Source: JAZLJD01 sp045617725 (lineage in GTDB: Bacteria > Bacillota > Clostridia > Lachnospirales > Lachnospiraceae). From it: DNA of 64,000 nt. The translations under genes were made by a program, and so were the position numbers. Location of the stretch: NCBI GenBank assembly GCA_045617725.1, contig JAZLJD010000045.1, positions 1-64,000 of the forward strand, given 5' to 3'. Below, piece after piece: positions 42,026 to 51,100 of the stretch. The notes below the pieces were generated by a model, which made no database searches, was not told where the DNA came from, and saw nothing but the letters and a program-made list of their open reading frames with translations. Every line of letters begins with the position of its first letter. Positions within the stretch are counted from its first letter, which is position 1.

Positions 42026-44119
42026 ATGAATATTTACAGTACTGAGAAAATCCGTAATGTCGTTTTGCTGGGCCACAGTGGTGCCGGTAAGACCAGCCTT
42101 GTTGAAGCTATGGCTTATCTTTCCGGTATTACTTCACGTATGGGTAAAGTATCCGACATGAATACGGTTAGTGATTATGGTAAAGAGGAACAGAAGAGAC
42201 AGATTAGTATTTCTACTTCCGTCGTTCCGATTGAATGGAACGGTATGAAGATTAATATTCTTGATACACCCGGATATTTCGATTTTATCGGTGAAGTGGA
42301 GGAAGCAGTAAGTGCGGCTGATGCAGCTATTATTGTTGTCTCCGGTAAAGACGGAATTCAGGTAGGTACCGAGAAGGCTTGGGAGATCTGCGAGAAGAAC
42401 AAACTTCCCAGAATGTTTTTTGTCACCGATATGGATGTGGACAATGCCAGCTTCCGTAAAGTTATCGAGGATTTGAAGGAAAGATACGGTAACAAAATTG
42501 CTCCGTTCCATTTCCCTATCCGAGAGCAGGAGAAATTCGTCGGATATGTTAACGTAGTCAGCGAGAAAGGCTTCCGCTGGCAGGGCAAGGAGGTTGTTGA
42601 ATCCGCAATTCCCGATTATTGCCAGGAGTACCTTACCAATTATCGTGATTCCTTACTCGAAGCCGTTGCTGAAACAAGTGAGACCATGATGGATCGCTAC
42701 TTTAGCGGAGATACTTTCTCAGAAGAGGAGATTCGTTCCGCATTAAGAGTCAGTGTGGACGATGGAGCAATCATTCCTGTTTCCATGGGCTCCAATATAT
42801 TATGCCAGGGTATTTATACCTTACTGGATGACATTTTGAAATATTTACCCAGTCCTGAGAGCCACAAATTGGCCGGCGTCAATGTGAAGACCAATGAACT
42901 CTTTGAGGCCAATTACGATTTCTCAAAACCTAAGACCGCATATATCTTTAAGACGATTGTTGATCCGTTTATCGGTAAATACTCGCTGATCAAGGTTTGC
43001 TCCGGTGTATTCAAATGTGATGATGTAATCTACAATAAAGATAAGGATATCGAGGAGAAAGTAAACAAGCTTTATGTAATTTGTGGTAATAAAGTAACGG
43101 AAGTAAAGGAATTGCATGCAGGTGATATCGGTGCGATTGCCAAGCTTACCGCTGCAAGAACCGGCAATACGCTTTCCACTAAAGCAGTTACCATTCAATA
43201 TGGTAAGGCTGAACTTTCCACTCCTTATACTTACATGCGTTATAAAGTTAAAGACAAAGGCGAGATTGACAAGGTAGCTCAGGCACTTCAGAAGATGGGG
43301 CATGAAGATCTTACCATGAAGGTTGTAAATGATGCCGAGAATAAGCAGAGCTTACTTTACGGTATGGGTGATCAGCATATCGAAGTTATTGCAAGTCGTT
43401 TGCTGAATGAATACAAGGTAGAAATCCTTCTTTCCGAACCCAAGGTTGCTTATCGTGAAACGATTAAGAAGAAGTCCGATGTTGAGTACAAATACAAGAA
43501 ACAGTCCGGTGGACACGGTCAGTACGGTCATGTAAAGATGACCTTTGAACCCTCGGGGGATGTTGAAACTCCTTATGTATTTGAACAGACAGTTGTCGGC
43601 GGCAGCGTTCCCAAGAACTATTATCCCGCAGTAGAGAAGGGTATTCAGGAGTCCGTATTGTCGGGACCTTTGGCTGCATATCCTGTTGTAGGTGTTAAGG
43701 CCGTACTTTATGATGGTTCTTATCATCCTGTAGATTCTTCCGAAATGGCATTCAAGATGGCTGCAAGCCAGGCATTTAAGAAGGGCTTCATGGAAGCCGG
43801 ACCTGTTTTACTTGAGCCCATCTGCAACTTAAAGGTAACTGTTCCCGATAGCTACACGGGTGATGTTATGGGTGACCTTAACAAGAGACGAGGAAGAGTT
43901 CTCGGAATGAATCCTTCAACGGATGGCAAGACTGTAATTGAAGCAGATATTCCGATGTCCTGTCTGTTTGGCTATTGTACGGTACTTCGTTCCATGACCG
44001 GTGGACGCGGCGATTACGAGTATGCTTTCTCAAGATACGAGCAGGCACCTTCCGATGTTCAGGAGAAGGAAGTAAAAGATAGAGCTGAAAAGGTTGCAGA
44101 AAACAACGCTGATGTATAA
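42026..44119 (+). CDS. EF-G-like translation factor GTPase (paralogue)
   Basis: A 697-residue GTPase with EF-G architecture. It starts at ATG 42026 (GGAGG 8 bases upstream); an open frame reaching TTG 41885 overlaps the promoter and is rejected. The P-loop is GHSGAGKT (16-23) instead of the AHIDxGKT of canonical EF-G. DTPGYFDF, a FVTDMDVD guanine site, domain II, and EF-G domains III-V (HGQYGHV, DVMGDLNKRRG) follow. This branch is common beside a housekeeping fusA in clostridia and is not the ribosome-protection tetracycline type by context. A terminator follows. Confidence 0.87.
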   Translation: MNIYSTEKIRNVVLLGHSGAGKTSLVEAMAYLSGITSRMGKVSDMNTVSDYGKEEQKRQISISTSVVPIEWNGMKINILDTPGYFDFIGEVEEAVSAADAAIIVVSGKDGIQVGTEKAWEICEKNKLPRMFFVTDMDVDNASFRKVIEDLKERYGNKIAPFHFPIREQEKFVGYVNVVSEKGFRWQGKEVVESAIPDYCQEYLTNYRDSLLEAVAETSETMMDRYFSGDTFSEEEIRSALRVSVDDGAIIPVSMGSNILCQGIYTLLDDILKYLPSPESHKLAGVNVKTNELFEANYDFSKPKTAYIFKTIVDPFIGKYSLIKVCSGVFKCDDVIYNKDKDIEEKVNKLYVICGNKVTEVKELHAGDIGAIAKLTAARTGNTLSTKAVTIQYGKAELSTPYTYMRYKVKDKGEIDKVAQALQKMGHEDLTMKVVNDAENKQSLLYGMGDQHIEVIASRLLNEYKVEILLSEPKVAYRETIKKKSDVEYKYKKQSGGHGQYGHVKMTFEPSGDVETPYVFEQTVVGGSVPKNYYPAVEKGIQESVLSGPLAAYPVVGVKAVLYDGSYHPVDSSEMAFKMAASQAFKKGFMEAGPVLLEPICNLKVTVPDSYTGDVMGDLNKRRGRVLGMNPSTDGKTVIEADIPMSCLFGYCTVLRSMTGGRGDYEYAFSRYEQAPSDVQEKEVKDRAEKVAENNADV

Positions 44120-44138
44120 AATATTGAATTAAGTTTAG

Positions 44139-44165
44139 AGACCAAGTCTTCGGACTTGGTCTTTT
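44139..44165 (+). terminator. Rho-independent terminator with UUCG loop
   Basis: AGACCAAGTC and GACTTGGTCT pair perfectly around a TTCG tetraloop, followed by TTT. Confidence 0.9.
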
Positions 44166-44188
44166 AAAATGGAAATGCGGAGACTGCC

Positions 44189-45307
44189 ATGAACTACAAT
44201 CATATCGGTGAGCTTCTTGATGAGAATCGGGAAGACGTCAAAAGAGAAGAAATCCTCATTGCGAAGATTCGAAAGAAGTTTAAATGTTACAACAAAAGTC
44301 AGATGACGCATTCCATGGCCAAAAGAATCTTTTATTTTTTGCATGAGAACGGAATCACATTTAAGACGGGCGTTGGACACAGTTTCCTCGATGAAGTAGC
44401 ATCAAAGCTGACCGTTACCGAACGTGAAAGCATATCAAGAAGTGTTATCAACAACAAAAGTAAAAAGAAAGCAGCAAAGACGGCAAAACCTCTGATTACA
44501 GGTTTTGTAATTTTGGCACTATTTACCTGCATCGTTTATTTTGGTGTTTATTTTTATCAGGACATTAAGACGATTCGTGCAACCCAAAAGCTGGCTGAAA
44601 TTATGTCAGAGTCTTTTGAAGCGCAGAGTGAGGTGCCGCATCATGAGACAGATGCGCTCCTTCATACCGCTTCGCAGGATTCTGAAAGCCGGGATTCCGA
44701 AACGGAAGGCCCAAAGGAATACACGATTCAAAAGAAATTTGAGGAATTACAAAAGATTAATCCGGATATCGCAGGTTGGTTAACAATCGACGGAATGACG
44801 ATTGATTATCCGGTTATGACGCGTATGGAGGATAATCACTATTACCTAAAGCATAATTTTGAAGGGGAAGAGGACCGGAACGGCTTATTAATACTGGATT
44901 ATCGCTGTGATCAGACTGCGGATGATCAGAATATGATTATCTACGGTCACAATATGAAGACAGGGGTCATGTTCGGTACCTTAAAGAAGTATAAAGACAA
45001 GAATTTCACGGAGAAGCATAAGTACGTAAGTTTTCAGGGCCTCTATGAAGATATGACCTTTGAAGTAATAGCGGTCATGTTATCAAGGGTAGCATATCAG
45101 GATGAGGACGTATTCCGTTATTATGACGCAATCGATATATCCACTATGGACAATTACTTAAGCTTTTTTAACTATGTTTCCGACAATGCCATCTATGAAT
45201 CGGGAACACAGCACGATTTCGGCGATACTTTCTTAATGCTGTCAACATGCGATTATACGGAGAAAGACGGAAGACTGGTAGTAATCTGTAAAAAATGTAA
45301 GCAATGA
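44189..45307 (+). CDS. Class B sortase with cytoplasmic N-terminal domain
   Basis: A 372-residue sortase. Unlike usual SrtB (about 240 residues), it carries a cytosolic region of about 100 residues before the membrane helix (about 102-126). After a Ser/Glu-rich stalk, the sortase B domain begins near 180 (INPDIAGWLTIDGMTIDYPVM). Catalytic residues are H254 (YGHNMKTG), C354 (LSTCDYT) and R362 (GRLVVI). It attaches secreted proteins to peptidoglycan; substrates with TPKTGD signals are encoded next to it. Confidence 0.92.
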   Translation: MNYNHIGELLDENREDVKREEILIAKIRKKFKCYNKSQMTHSMAKRIFYFLHENGITFKTGVGHSFLDEVASKLTVTERESISRSVINNKSKKKAAKTAKPLITGFVILALFTCIVYFGVYFYQDIKTIRATQKLAEIMSESFEAQSEVPHHETDALLHTASQDSESRDSETEGPKEYTIQKKFEELQKINPDIAGWLTIDGMTIDYPVMTRMEDNHYYLKHNFEGEEDRNGLLILDYRCDQTADDQNMIIYGHNMKTGVMFGTLKKYKDKNFTEKHKYVSFQGLYEDMTFEVIAVMLSRVAYQDEDVFRYYDAIDISTMDNYLSFFNYVSDNAIYESGTQHDFGDTFLMLSTCDYTEKDGRLVVICKKCKQ

Positions 45308-45375
45308 GAAATAGACATTGCCTGTTAATATAAAAAATGTTAATCTTTATGTAGTAATTTTTGGCAGGGTAGAGA

Positions 45376-46827
45376 ATGAAAAAGAAGACCTTAAAAAATA
45401 TATTGGGTGTTAGCTTTATAATACTTTCCCTTGTGATAACACAGATTCCTATGGCGCCGGTATCCGCTGAAGAGGGCGGGCTTCCACCGGAGCCTTATTT
45501 TGGTCCTGTTATTAATGAAAGTGGTGTTCTGACTGCTTATTACCTTACCGAAGGACAGACAGAGGTGACTTTGCCCGACACAGTTGTTTCAATTGCGAGT
45601 GGTGCTTTTTCGGGATGTGAAGGAATCGTCAAGATTGTTTTGCCGGAATCCGTTAATAACATACAGAGTAATGCATTTGCAGGACTTGCGAACCTTACAA
45701 ACATTACAATGAACGGAAATGAAATCGCGATAGCGGATAACGCCTTCAAAGGTTGTGTATCATTGAGCGGTATTTACGTAAGTTCCGGTGTTGGAAGCTT
45801 TAAGGATAATATGTTTATTGACAATAACAACAGACTCATCCTTTATACAGGCAATGCTTCCGAAATTACCTTACGTAAGAATGTATTATCCATAGCAGGT
45901 GGTGCTTTTTCAAATTTAAACAGTGTTAAAAGCATTAAGGTTAGCGACCGTCTTTCCCTGATAGCCGCGGATGCTTTCGGAGATCTTGATAATTTCTCCT
46001 TCATTGCAACCGCACAGACGGAAGGCGCTGCGACCGTATATGATTTTGTTTATAATTCCTGCAAGAACATTGTGATTGATTACTCGAGCAATTCTACCAC
46101 AGGTAAGGGCTCCTCGATAGAAATCAAGTCCGGTGTGACGGGGATGAATGAGCAGACCGTAACCGTCAGCTCCAAGGGTCTTGCCAATGGTTCTTACTAT
46201 TTCGTAATTACTACGAGCCACGGCAATGTAATCCTTCCTCTGATACAGGCAGACCCGAATCTAAAGGATATAGATACATCCAACATGTTTTTCATGGATT
46301 TATCGCTCAAAACAACAGCTTATCAGAACGTATCGGATTTCGAACAGCTTACGATTACGATCCCGATTCCCGAAGCCTTCAGCAGTGCTGACACGAGAGA
46401 GTATGTAGATGTTTATACCGTAAGTGCAGACGGTACTTATCTTGAAAAAATCAGTGATGAACTTGTAATAAAGTCGGATATCCCTTATATTCGCTTTACA
46501 ACCTCACATTTTTCGGAATATGCACTTATTAATACCAAAGAGAAAAAACCGGTAAATAATCCGTCACCGGCACCCGTAGTTCCGGACAATAACAATGTAG
46601 CTCCGGCACAGAATCCACAAGCAGCTCCGGCTTCTGCAGATCCTGCTGCTCCTATAGGTTCTGATAACGGTGGTAATAACGGTACTTCTCATGTAAAAGA
46701 CAACACGCCCAAGACAGGAGATGCAACAACCTATAAGACCATATTTTCCTGTACATTCTTTATGGTAGGTTTGTTACTTTTATTACTGGGTAATAAGAAT
46801 AAACAAAAATCCATTGCAGAAATATAA
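45376..46827 (+). CDS. Secreted LRR_5 (BspA-like) protein with TPKTGD wall anchor
   Basis: A 483-residue surface protein. The signal peptide covers about 1-31 (KKKTLKNILGVSF, then VSAEE). BspA-type LRR_5 repeats occupy about 50-225 (VSIASGAFSGCEGIVKIVLP style). A beta domain (about 300-386) precedes a Pro/Asn/Ala-rich wall spacer. The C-terminus has TPKTGD (444-449), a hydrophobic helix and NKNKQKS, a classic sortase signal with T in place of L. Function is unknown; host or matrix adhesion is typical. A weak TTGCCT/TAATCT pair lies in its 68-base upstream gap. Confidence 0.9.
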   Translation: MKKKTLKNILGVSFIILSLVITQIPMAPVSAEEGGLPPEPYFGPVINESGVLTAYYLTEGQTEVTLPDTVVSIASGAFSGCEGIVKIVLPESVNNIQSNAFAGLANLTNITMNGNEIAIADNAFKGCVSLSGIYVSSGVGSFKDNMFIDNNNRLILYTGNASEITLRKNVLSIAGGAFSNLNSVKSIKVSDRLSLIAADAFGDLDNFSFIATAQTEGAATVYDFVYNSCKNIVIDYSSNSTTGKGSSIEIKSGVTGMNEQTVTVSSKGLANGSYYFVITTSHGNVILPLIQADPNLKDIDTSNMFFMDLSLKTTAYQNVSDFEQLTITIPIPEAFSSADTREYVDVYTVSADGTYLEKISDELVIKSDIPYIRFTTSHFSEYALINTKEKKPVNNPSPAPVVPDNNNVAPAQNPQAAPASADPAAPIGSDNGGNNGTSHVKDNTPKTGDATTYKTIFSCTFFMVGLLLLLLGNKNKQKSIAEI

Positions 46828-46837
46828 AGATTCAAAA

Positions 46838-46861
46838 GAGCAGGCTATGCCTGCTCGTTTT
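46838..46861 (+). terminator. Rho-independent terminator after the first LRR gene
   Basis: GAGCAGGC and GCCTGCTC pair perfectly around a TAT loop, followed by GTTTT. Confidence 0.88.
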
Positions 46862-46913
46862 ATATTTGGGAATAGTTAACTATAAATTGAATCACTAGAT
46901 ATGGAAAAATAAG

Positions 46914-46941
46914 TTGTAAATGTTCCAAGATTTTGTATAAT
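46914..46941 (+). promoter_or_regulatory. Candidate promoter for the second sortase gene
   Basis: TTGTAA (46914-46919) and TATAAT (46936-46941) are 16 bases apart, 56 bases before the ATG at 46998. Confidence 0.5.
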
Positions 46942-46997
46942 GTTATTTAGGTATAACCATATAATGATATATTTGCGTAAGCTTTAAGGAAATGAAC

Positions 46998-48089
46998 ATG
47001 AAGCTTGATACAGATAGTATGAATGCAACGAATTCGGCCTTAAAAAGGGACCGTGAGATTATAAAGAAGATCACGGCTGGCCGCAATTTGGATGATAAAG
47101 AAGATTTACTGGCAGTTTATTCTTTTATACAAAGTCATCATATTTATTTTGAGACGGATGAAGGTCGTGCCTTCGATGATGATATTTATAAGAGAGTCTG
47201 CGAACTAAAAAAAGGAGGGACACGAAGTATCCCTTCAAAGACTGTTGAGCCTGCCTTAAGCGTTACAGACGAGGATGTTCTCAAAGAACTTAGGAAGATG
47301 GAGAAACGCCGCAAGCTGATTGGAAGGTTCAGCCTTCTTCTTGCAATTACATTTATTACAGTATTTGCGATTATTTATCATAACGACTCTAAGACCGACA
47401 AGGAAGCTATGAAGTTGGCTGCCATAAAGGATACAACTCCCATAAATCGTGATCTTCCGCAGTTTAAGGTTTCATTGAATATTAAGGATGCTTCCGAACC
47501 GGTCGTGTTGGAAGTACTTGATAAATATAAAAATTTATATAATTTGAATCAATCCCTTATCGGATGGCTAAAAATTGACGATACAATAATTGATTATCCC
47601 GTAATGCAGACAGTTGATAACACTTATTATCTGACTCACAATTTCGAACAGGAGGAAGATAAAAAGGGTTGTCTGTTTCTTGATTATAGAAACAGTATTA
47701 CAGGCTTTTCCGACAATATGATTATTTACGGACATCATCTGCGCAGCGGCAAGATGTTCGGAAATCTTCCGGATTATGAAGATGAAGTTTTCTTCGAAGA
47801 ACATCGCTATGTTCAGTTTGATACCTTGTATGAAGAGCGTACCTATGCGGTAATGTATGTTTTTCGTTCTCCCATTTACAAAGAAACGGATATAAAGTTT
47901 AAGTACTATAACTTCTTGGATGCAAGTTCCGAAGCGGAATTTGATTCTTATATGAATGAAATGAAAGAAATGTCTTTATATGATACAGGTGTTACTGCAA
48001 GCTATGGTGAAGAGCTGCTAACATTATCAACCTGTGACAATATTTCTTCAAAAGAACGTTTTGTAGTGGTATGTAAGCGGATACGTTAG
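46998..48089 (+). CDS. Second class B sortase with cytoplasmic N-terminal domain
   Basis: A 363-residue paralogue of the sortase at 44189. Start ATG 46998 is 7 bases after AAGGA; the ATG at 46992 is too close to it. A cytosolic region of about 110 residues precedes one membrane helix (about 113-132). The sortase B domain carries H246 (YGHHLRSGKMFG), C346 (LSTCDN) and R354 (ERFVVVC). The cytosolic part shares a recognisable segment with the other sortase (see findings). Ribosome-binding site GGAGAG of the giant LRR gene follows, so these two genes are probably co-transcribed. Confidence 0.92.
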   Translation: MKLDTDSMNATNSALKRDREIIKKITAGRNLDDKEDLLAVYSFIQSHHIYFETDEGRAFDDDIYKRVCELKKGGTRSIPSKTVEPALSVTDEDVLKELRKMEKRRKLIGRFSLLLAITFITVFAIIYHNDSKTDKEAMKLAAIKDTTPINRDLPQFKVSLNIKDASEPVVLEVLDKYKNLYNLNQSLIGWLKIDDTIIDYPVMQTVDNTYYLTHNFEQEEDKKGCLFLDYRNSITGFSDNMIIYGHHLRSGKMFGNLPDYEDEVFFEEHRYVQFDTLYEERTYAVMYVFRSPIYKETDIKFKYYNFLDASSEAEFDSYMNEMKEMSLYDTGVTASYGEELLTLSTCDNISSKERFVVVCKRIR

Positions 48090-48111
48090 CGAACCTTAAA
48101 GGAGAGTGCTG

Positions 48112-51100
48112 ATGAGTAAGAGAAAACTAAACAAAAGAACGAAACGTGTTATAAGACGGTCTATAGCCGGCGTTTTGTTGGCGACTGCTATTATCATAGC
48201 GGCTATCCCCGAAAGAGGTGCACAGTCTCAGGCTGAGGCAGTGACTGACATCATTCAGGATGTAGAAACGCTTGTATACCCGGATTCCGAAAATTACGCA
48301 ACGGAATATGCAGCCTATGAGGATGCAATCGAAGTAAATAAGGACATTAATCTTACAGGCTATACTAAAGACGCCCAATCAGGAACACAGACGGAAATCC
48401 CGACCAGCTACGCATATACGATTCGCCAGATGAGTGATGGAAACTGGGAAGTCGGCTGGCAATTTGAGTACTATATGACCAATATCAAGGACCAGGTTGC
48501 CAAATACGGCGTAATTCATAAATATAATTCCAATTATCAGCAAGACACGGTAGATTTAAACGTTAATATTTTTGCAGGCTACAAAGTAGTTGAATTCGAG
48601 GATTATAACGATTACTGGGAAGATGTTGACAAGACAACCGAGTATAGCGTAAGCATTGAGAATGCAGGTACTTATGCAGAGTATTTCTTAAAGAAATATT
48701 TTGCTACGGAGTACGATCAGTGGCTTACCAAGCTTCATAAATATGCAGAAGACAAAGCCGCTTACGACGCACTTCCCGACAAAACCGATGTAATTGAGCC
48801 GGTTGAACCGGGAGCATTAACCAAAACCGTAGGTGATCTTGTAAATAAACAGAACGCAGAGTTCATGTATACCTATTATTGCGAGAATGCACTCGGATAT
48901 TCCAGTCAGGCTATGTCCGGAATCGACTATACTTTGATTTCTGCAATTGATAAACGCCCCGTATCGGCTTCCACAAGCTCCGATACAAACGGATATGTAT
49001 ACATCGTAAAATGTTCCGAAACGAAGAATACAACCTTAAAGACGGATGTGAACGGTTTTGTCTATACAGACACTGCAACAATCATTGCAATCGGTGACGG
49101 CGCATTCAAAGGAACGGAGAACGTATACTTTTTAAATCTTCCCAATGAGATTAAGTATATCGGTGATGAAGCCTTCATGAACTCCTTCCTTCAGGAAATT
49201 ACACTCGATAATGTTGAGCAGATTGGACACAGAGCATTTAAGGGTTCGTCTCAGTTGAGATCGGTTGTGCTTAAAAACGGTACTTCCATTATCGGCGTAG
49301 AAGCTTTCTATGGATGCGGTATTCAGGAGATACAATTCCCTTATTCCATAAAGAATATTGGATTTGGTGCATTTGCCAATAATACAAAATTAAAGAAAAT
49401 TGACTTTTCGCTTATTACAAAAGAAAACAGTATCATCGGAGACTATGCGTTTTATGATGATACGGCTTTGAACTCACTGGATTTCTATGATGATAGCAGC
49501 AGTTCGTACTGTACCATTACCAAAATCGGTGACGCCGCTTTTGCGGTTGAGAATGGTGTGGAAGGCTCCCTGACGGAAATTAATCTGCCTTCCGGAATTC
49601 GAAATACTGAAAATTTTGGCGATTACTTATTTGCAGGCCGAACCAATTTAAGAAAAGTTATAATGCCTTCCAATTTCGGTCGTTCCGTAAGTGCTGAGAT
49701 TCCTGAAAATGTATTTAGAAACTGTGCGAATCTTGAATGCGTGGAATTCCCGGATGACGGTAACGGTTCCTGCAGTTATGCAACATTTAAGCCGAATACC
49801 TTCCGTGATGTATCCTTTACGGCATTCTGCATTCGTGGACCTGAGAAGAATGGTGCAGGTGGTACCGCATCTCCCAGAGTTGCTTCCCGTACCGCCAATA
49901 CCTCTTATACAATGACGACTCCTTTCTATGTTCCCTATGTCTATACAAAGGGCAATGTAGATTATTATGAAGTAAGCGACGGAACCTATATTCTTACGGC
50001 GAACGCCAATAACGAACTCGAGAACTGCCAGCTTATCGACAATGTGGAGAGCTATAACGGCAGCAACGGTATTGAACTGGTCGTTCCCAGCCAGGTTGGA
50101 ACTTATGTGATTAACACGGTTGCATCCGATTGCTTTTCATCAACTGCTCTTAAGAACAGAACAACGAGCATTAAGGTGGAAGATTATTCGATTTCCAAGA
50201 TTGCCGATGAAGTATTTAAGGACTTCAAGAATCTTAAGGAAGTTACGGTAGGTAACTCTGTAACGGAGATAGGTAATTCCGCATTTGAAGGATGTTCAAA
50301 CCTTACGGATGTATATTTCAATACACCGATGAATAAGGACTATACCGGCTTTAAGATTGGTACGGATGCTTTCAAAACCAATTCCGCGTCCCTTATTTTC
50401 CATGGCGATATCATGCAGGGGTATGCTCCGTTTGATTGGGCTACCGACCCGGACAACAAGATAAACGATATGACCGGACGAAGAGTATGCTATAAGAGTA
50501 ATGCACCTTACAGCCTTACGGTTATCCGGGATAATCAGAATGACGGAGACGGCTTAATTACGCTGGTTGATTACCCTCATTATGAGAATATTGATGCAGA
50601 TAACGCCAAATACATTTCCGAGATGCAGAAGTATTACAACGAGTACTATACGATGGATCCCGAGAATGATGATTGGTTCGGTGACGGTGAACATCACAGA
50701 TATTCGATTTTGGATAAGTATGAGAATATCTATGTATATGACAATATGCCCACGCAGGATTATGAAATGCTGAGCGATTACGAGCTCGCTTTGGTACTTT
50801 CGACCAAGAACATTGTAGTACCGAAGGGCATTGAATCCATTGATGCCAAGGCTTATTTCCAGAATCGTAACAATGCTGCAAACCTTATGTATGTAACAGG
50901 ACGGTTTGGTTCTTCGAATCTCGTTAATTTATATTCTGATAATGATTACATCATTACCCCGGCAGACGGTGGCAATTCCATCACCGTACACTGCGGACTC
51001 TTCAGCGGCAATTTCGTTGAAGGCCTCACGGATAACGGAGTAAAAGAGACAAAGACCATCGGTAATGACCGTCTTGAGAGCATTACCTTATATGATGTTA

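Noticed and set aside
42026..44119. Tetracycline-resistance ribosome protection protein
   Set aside because: The P-loop and overall sequence fit the EF-G paralogue branch, and there are no signs of a mobile resistance element around it.
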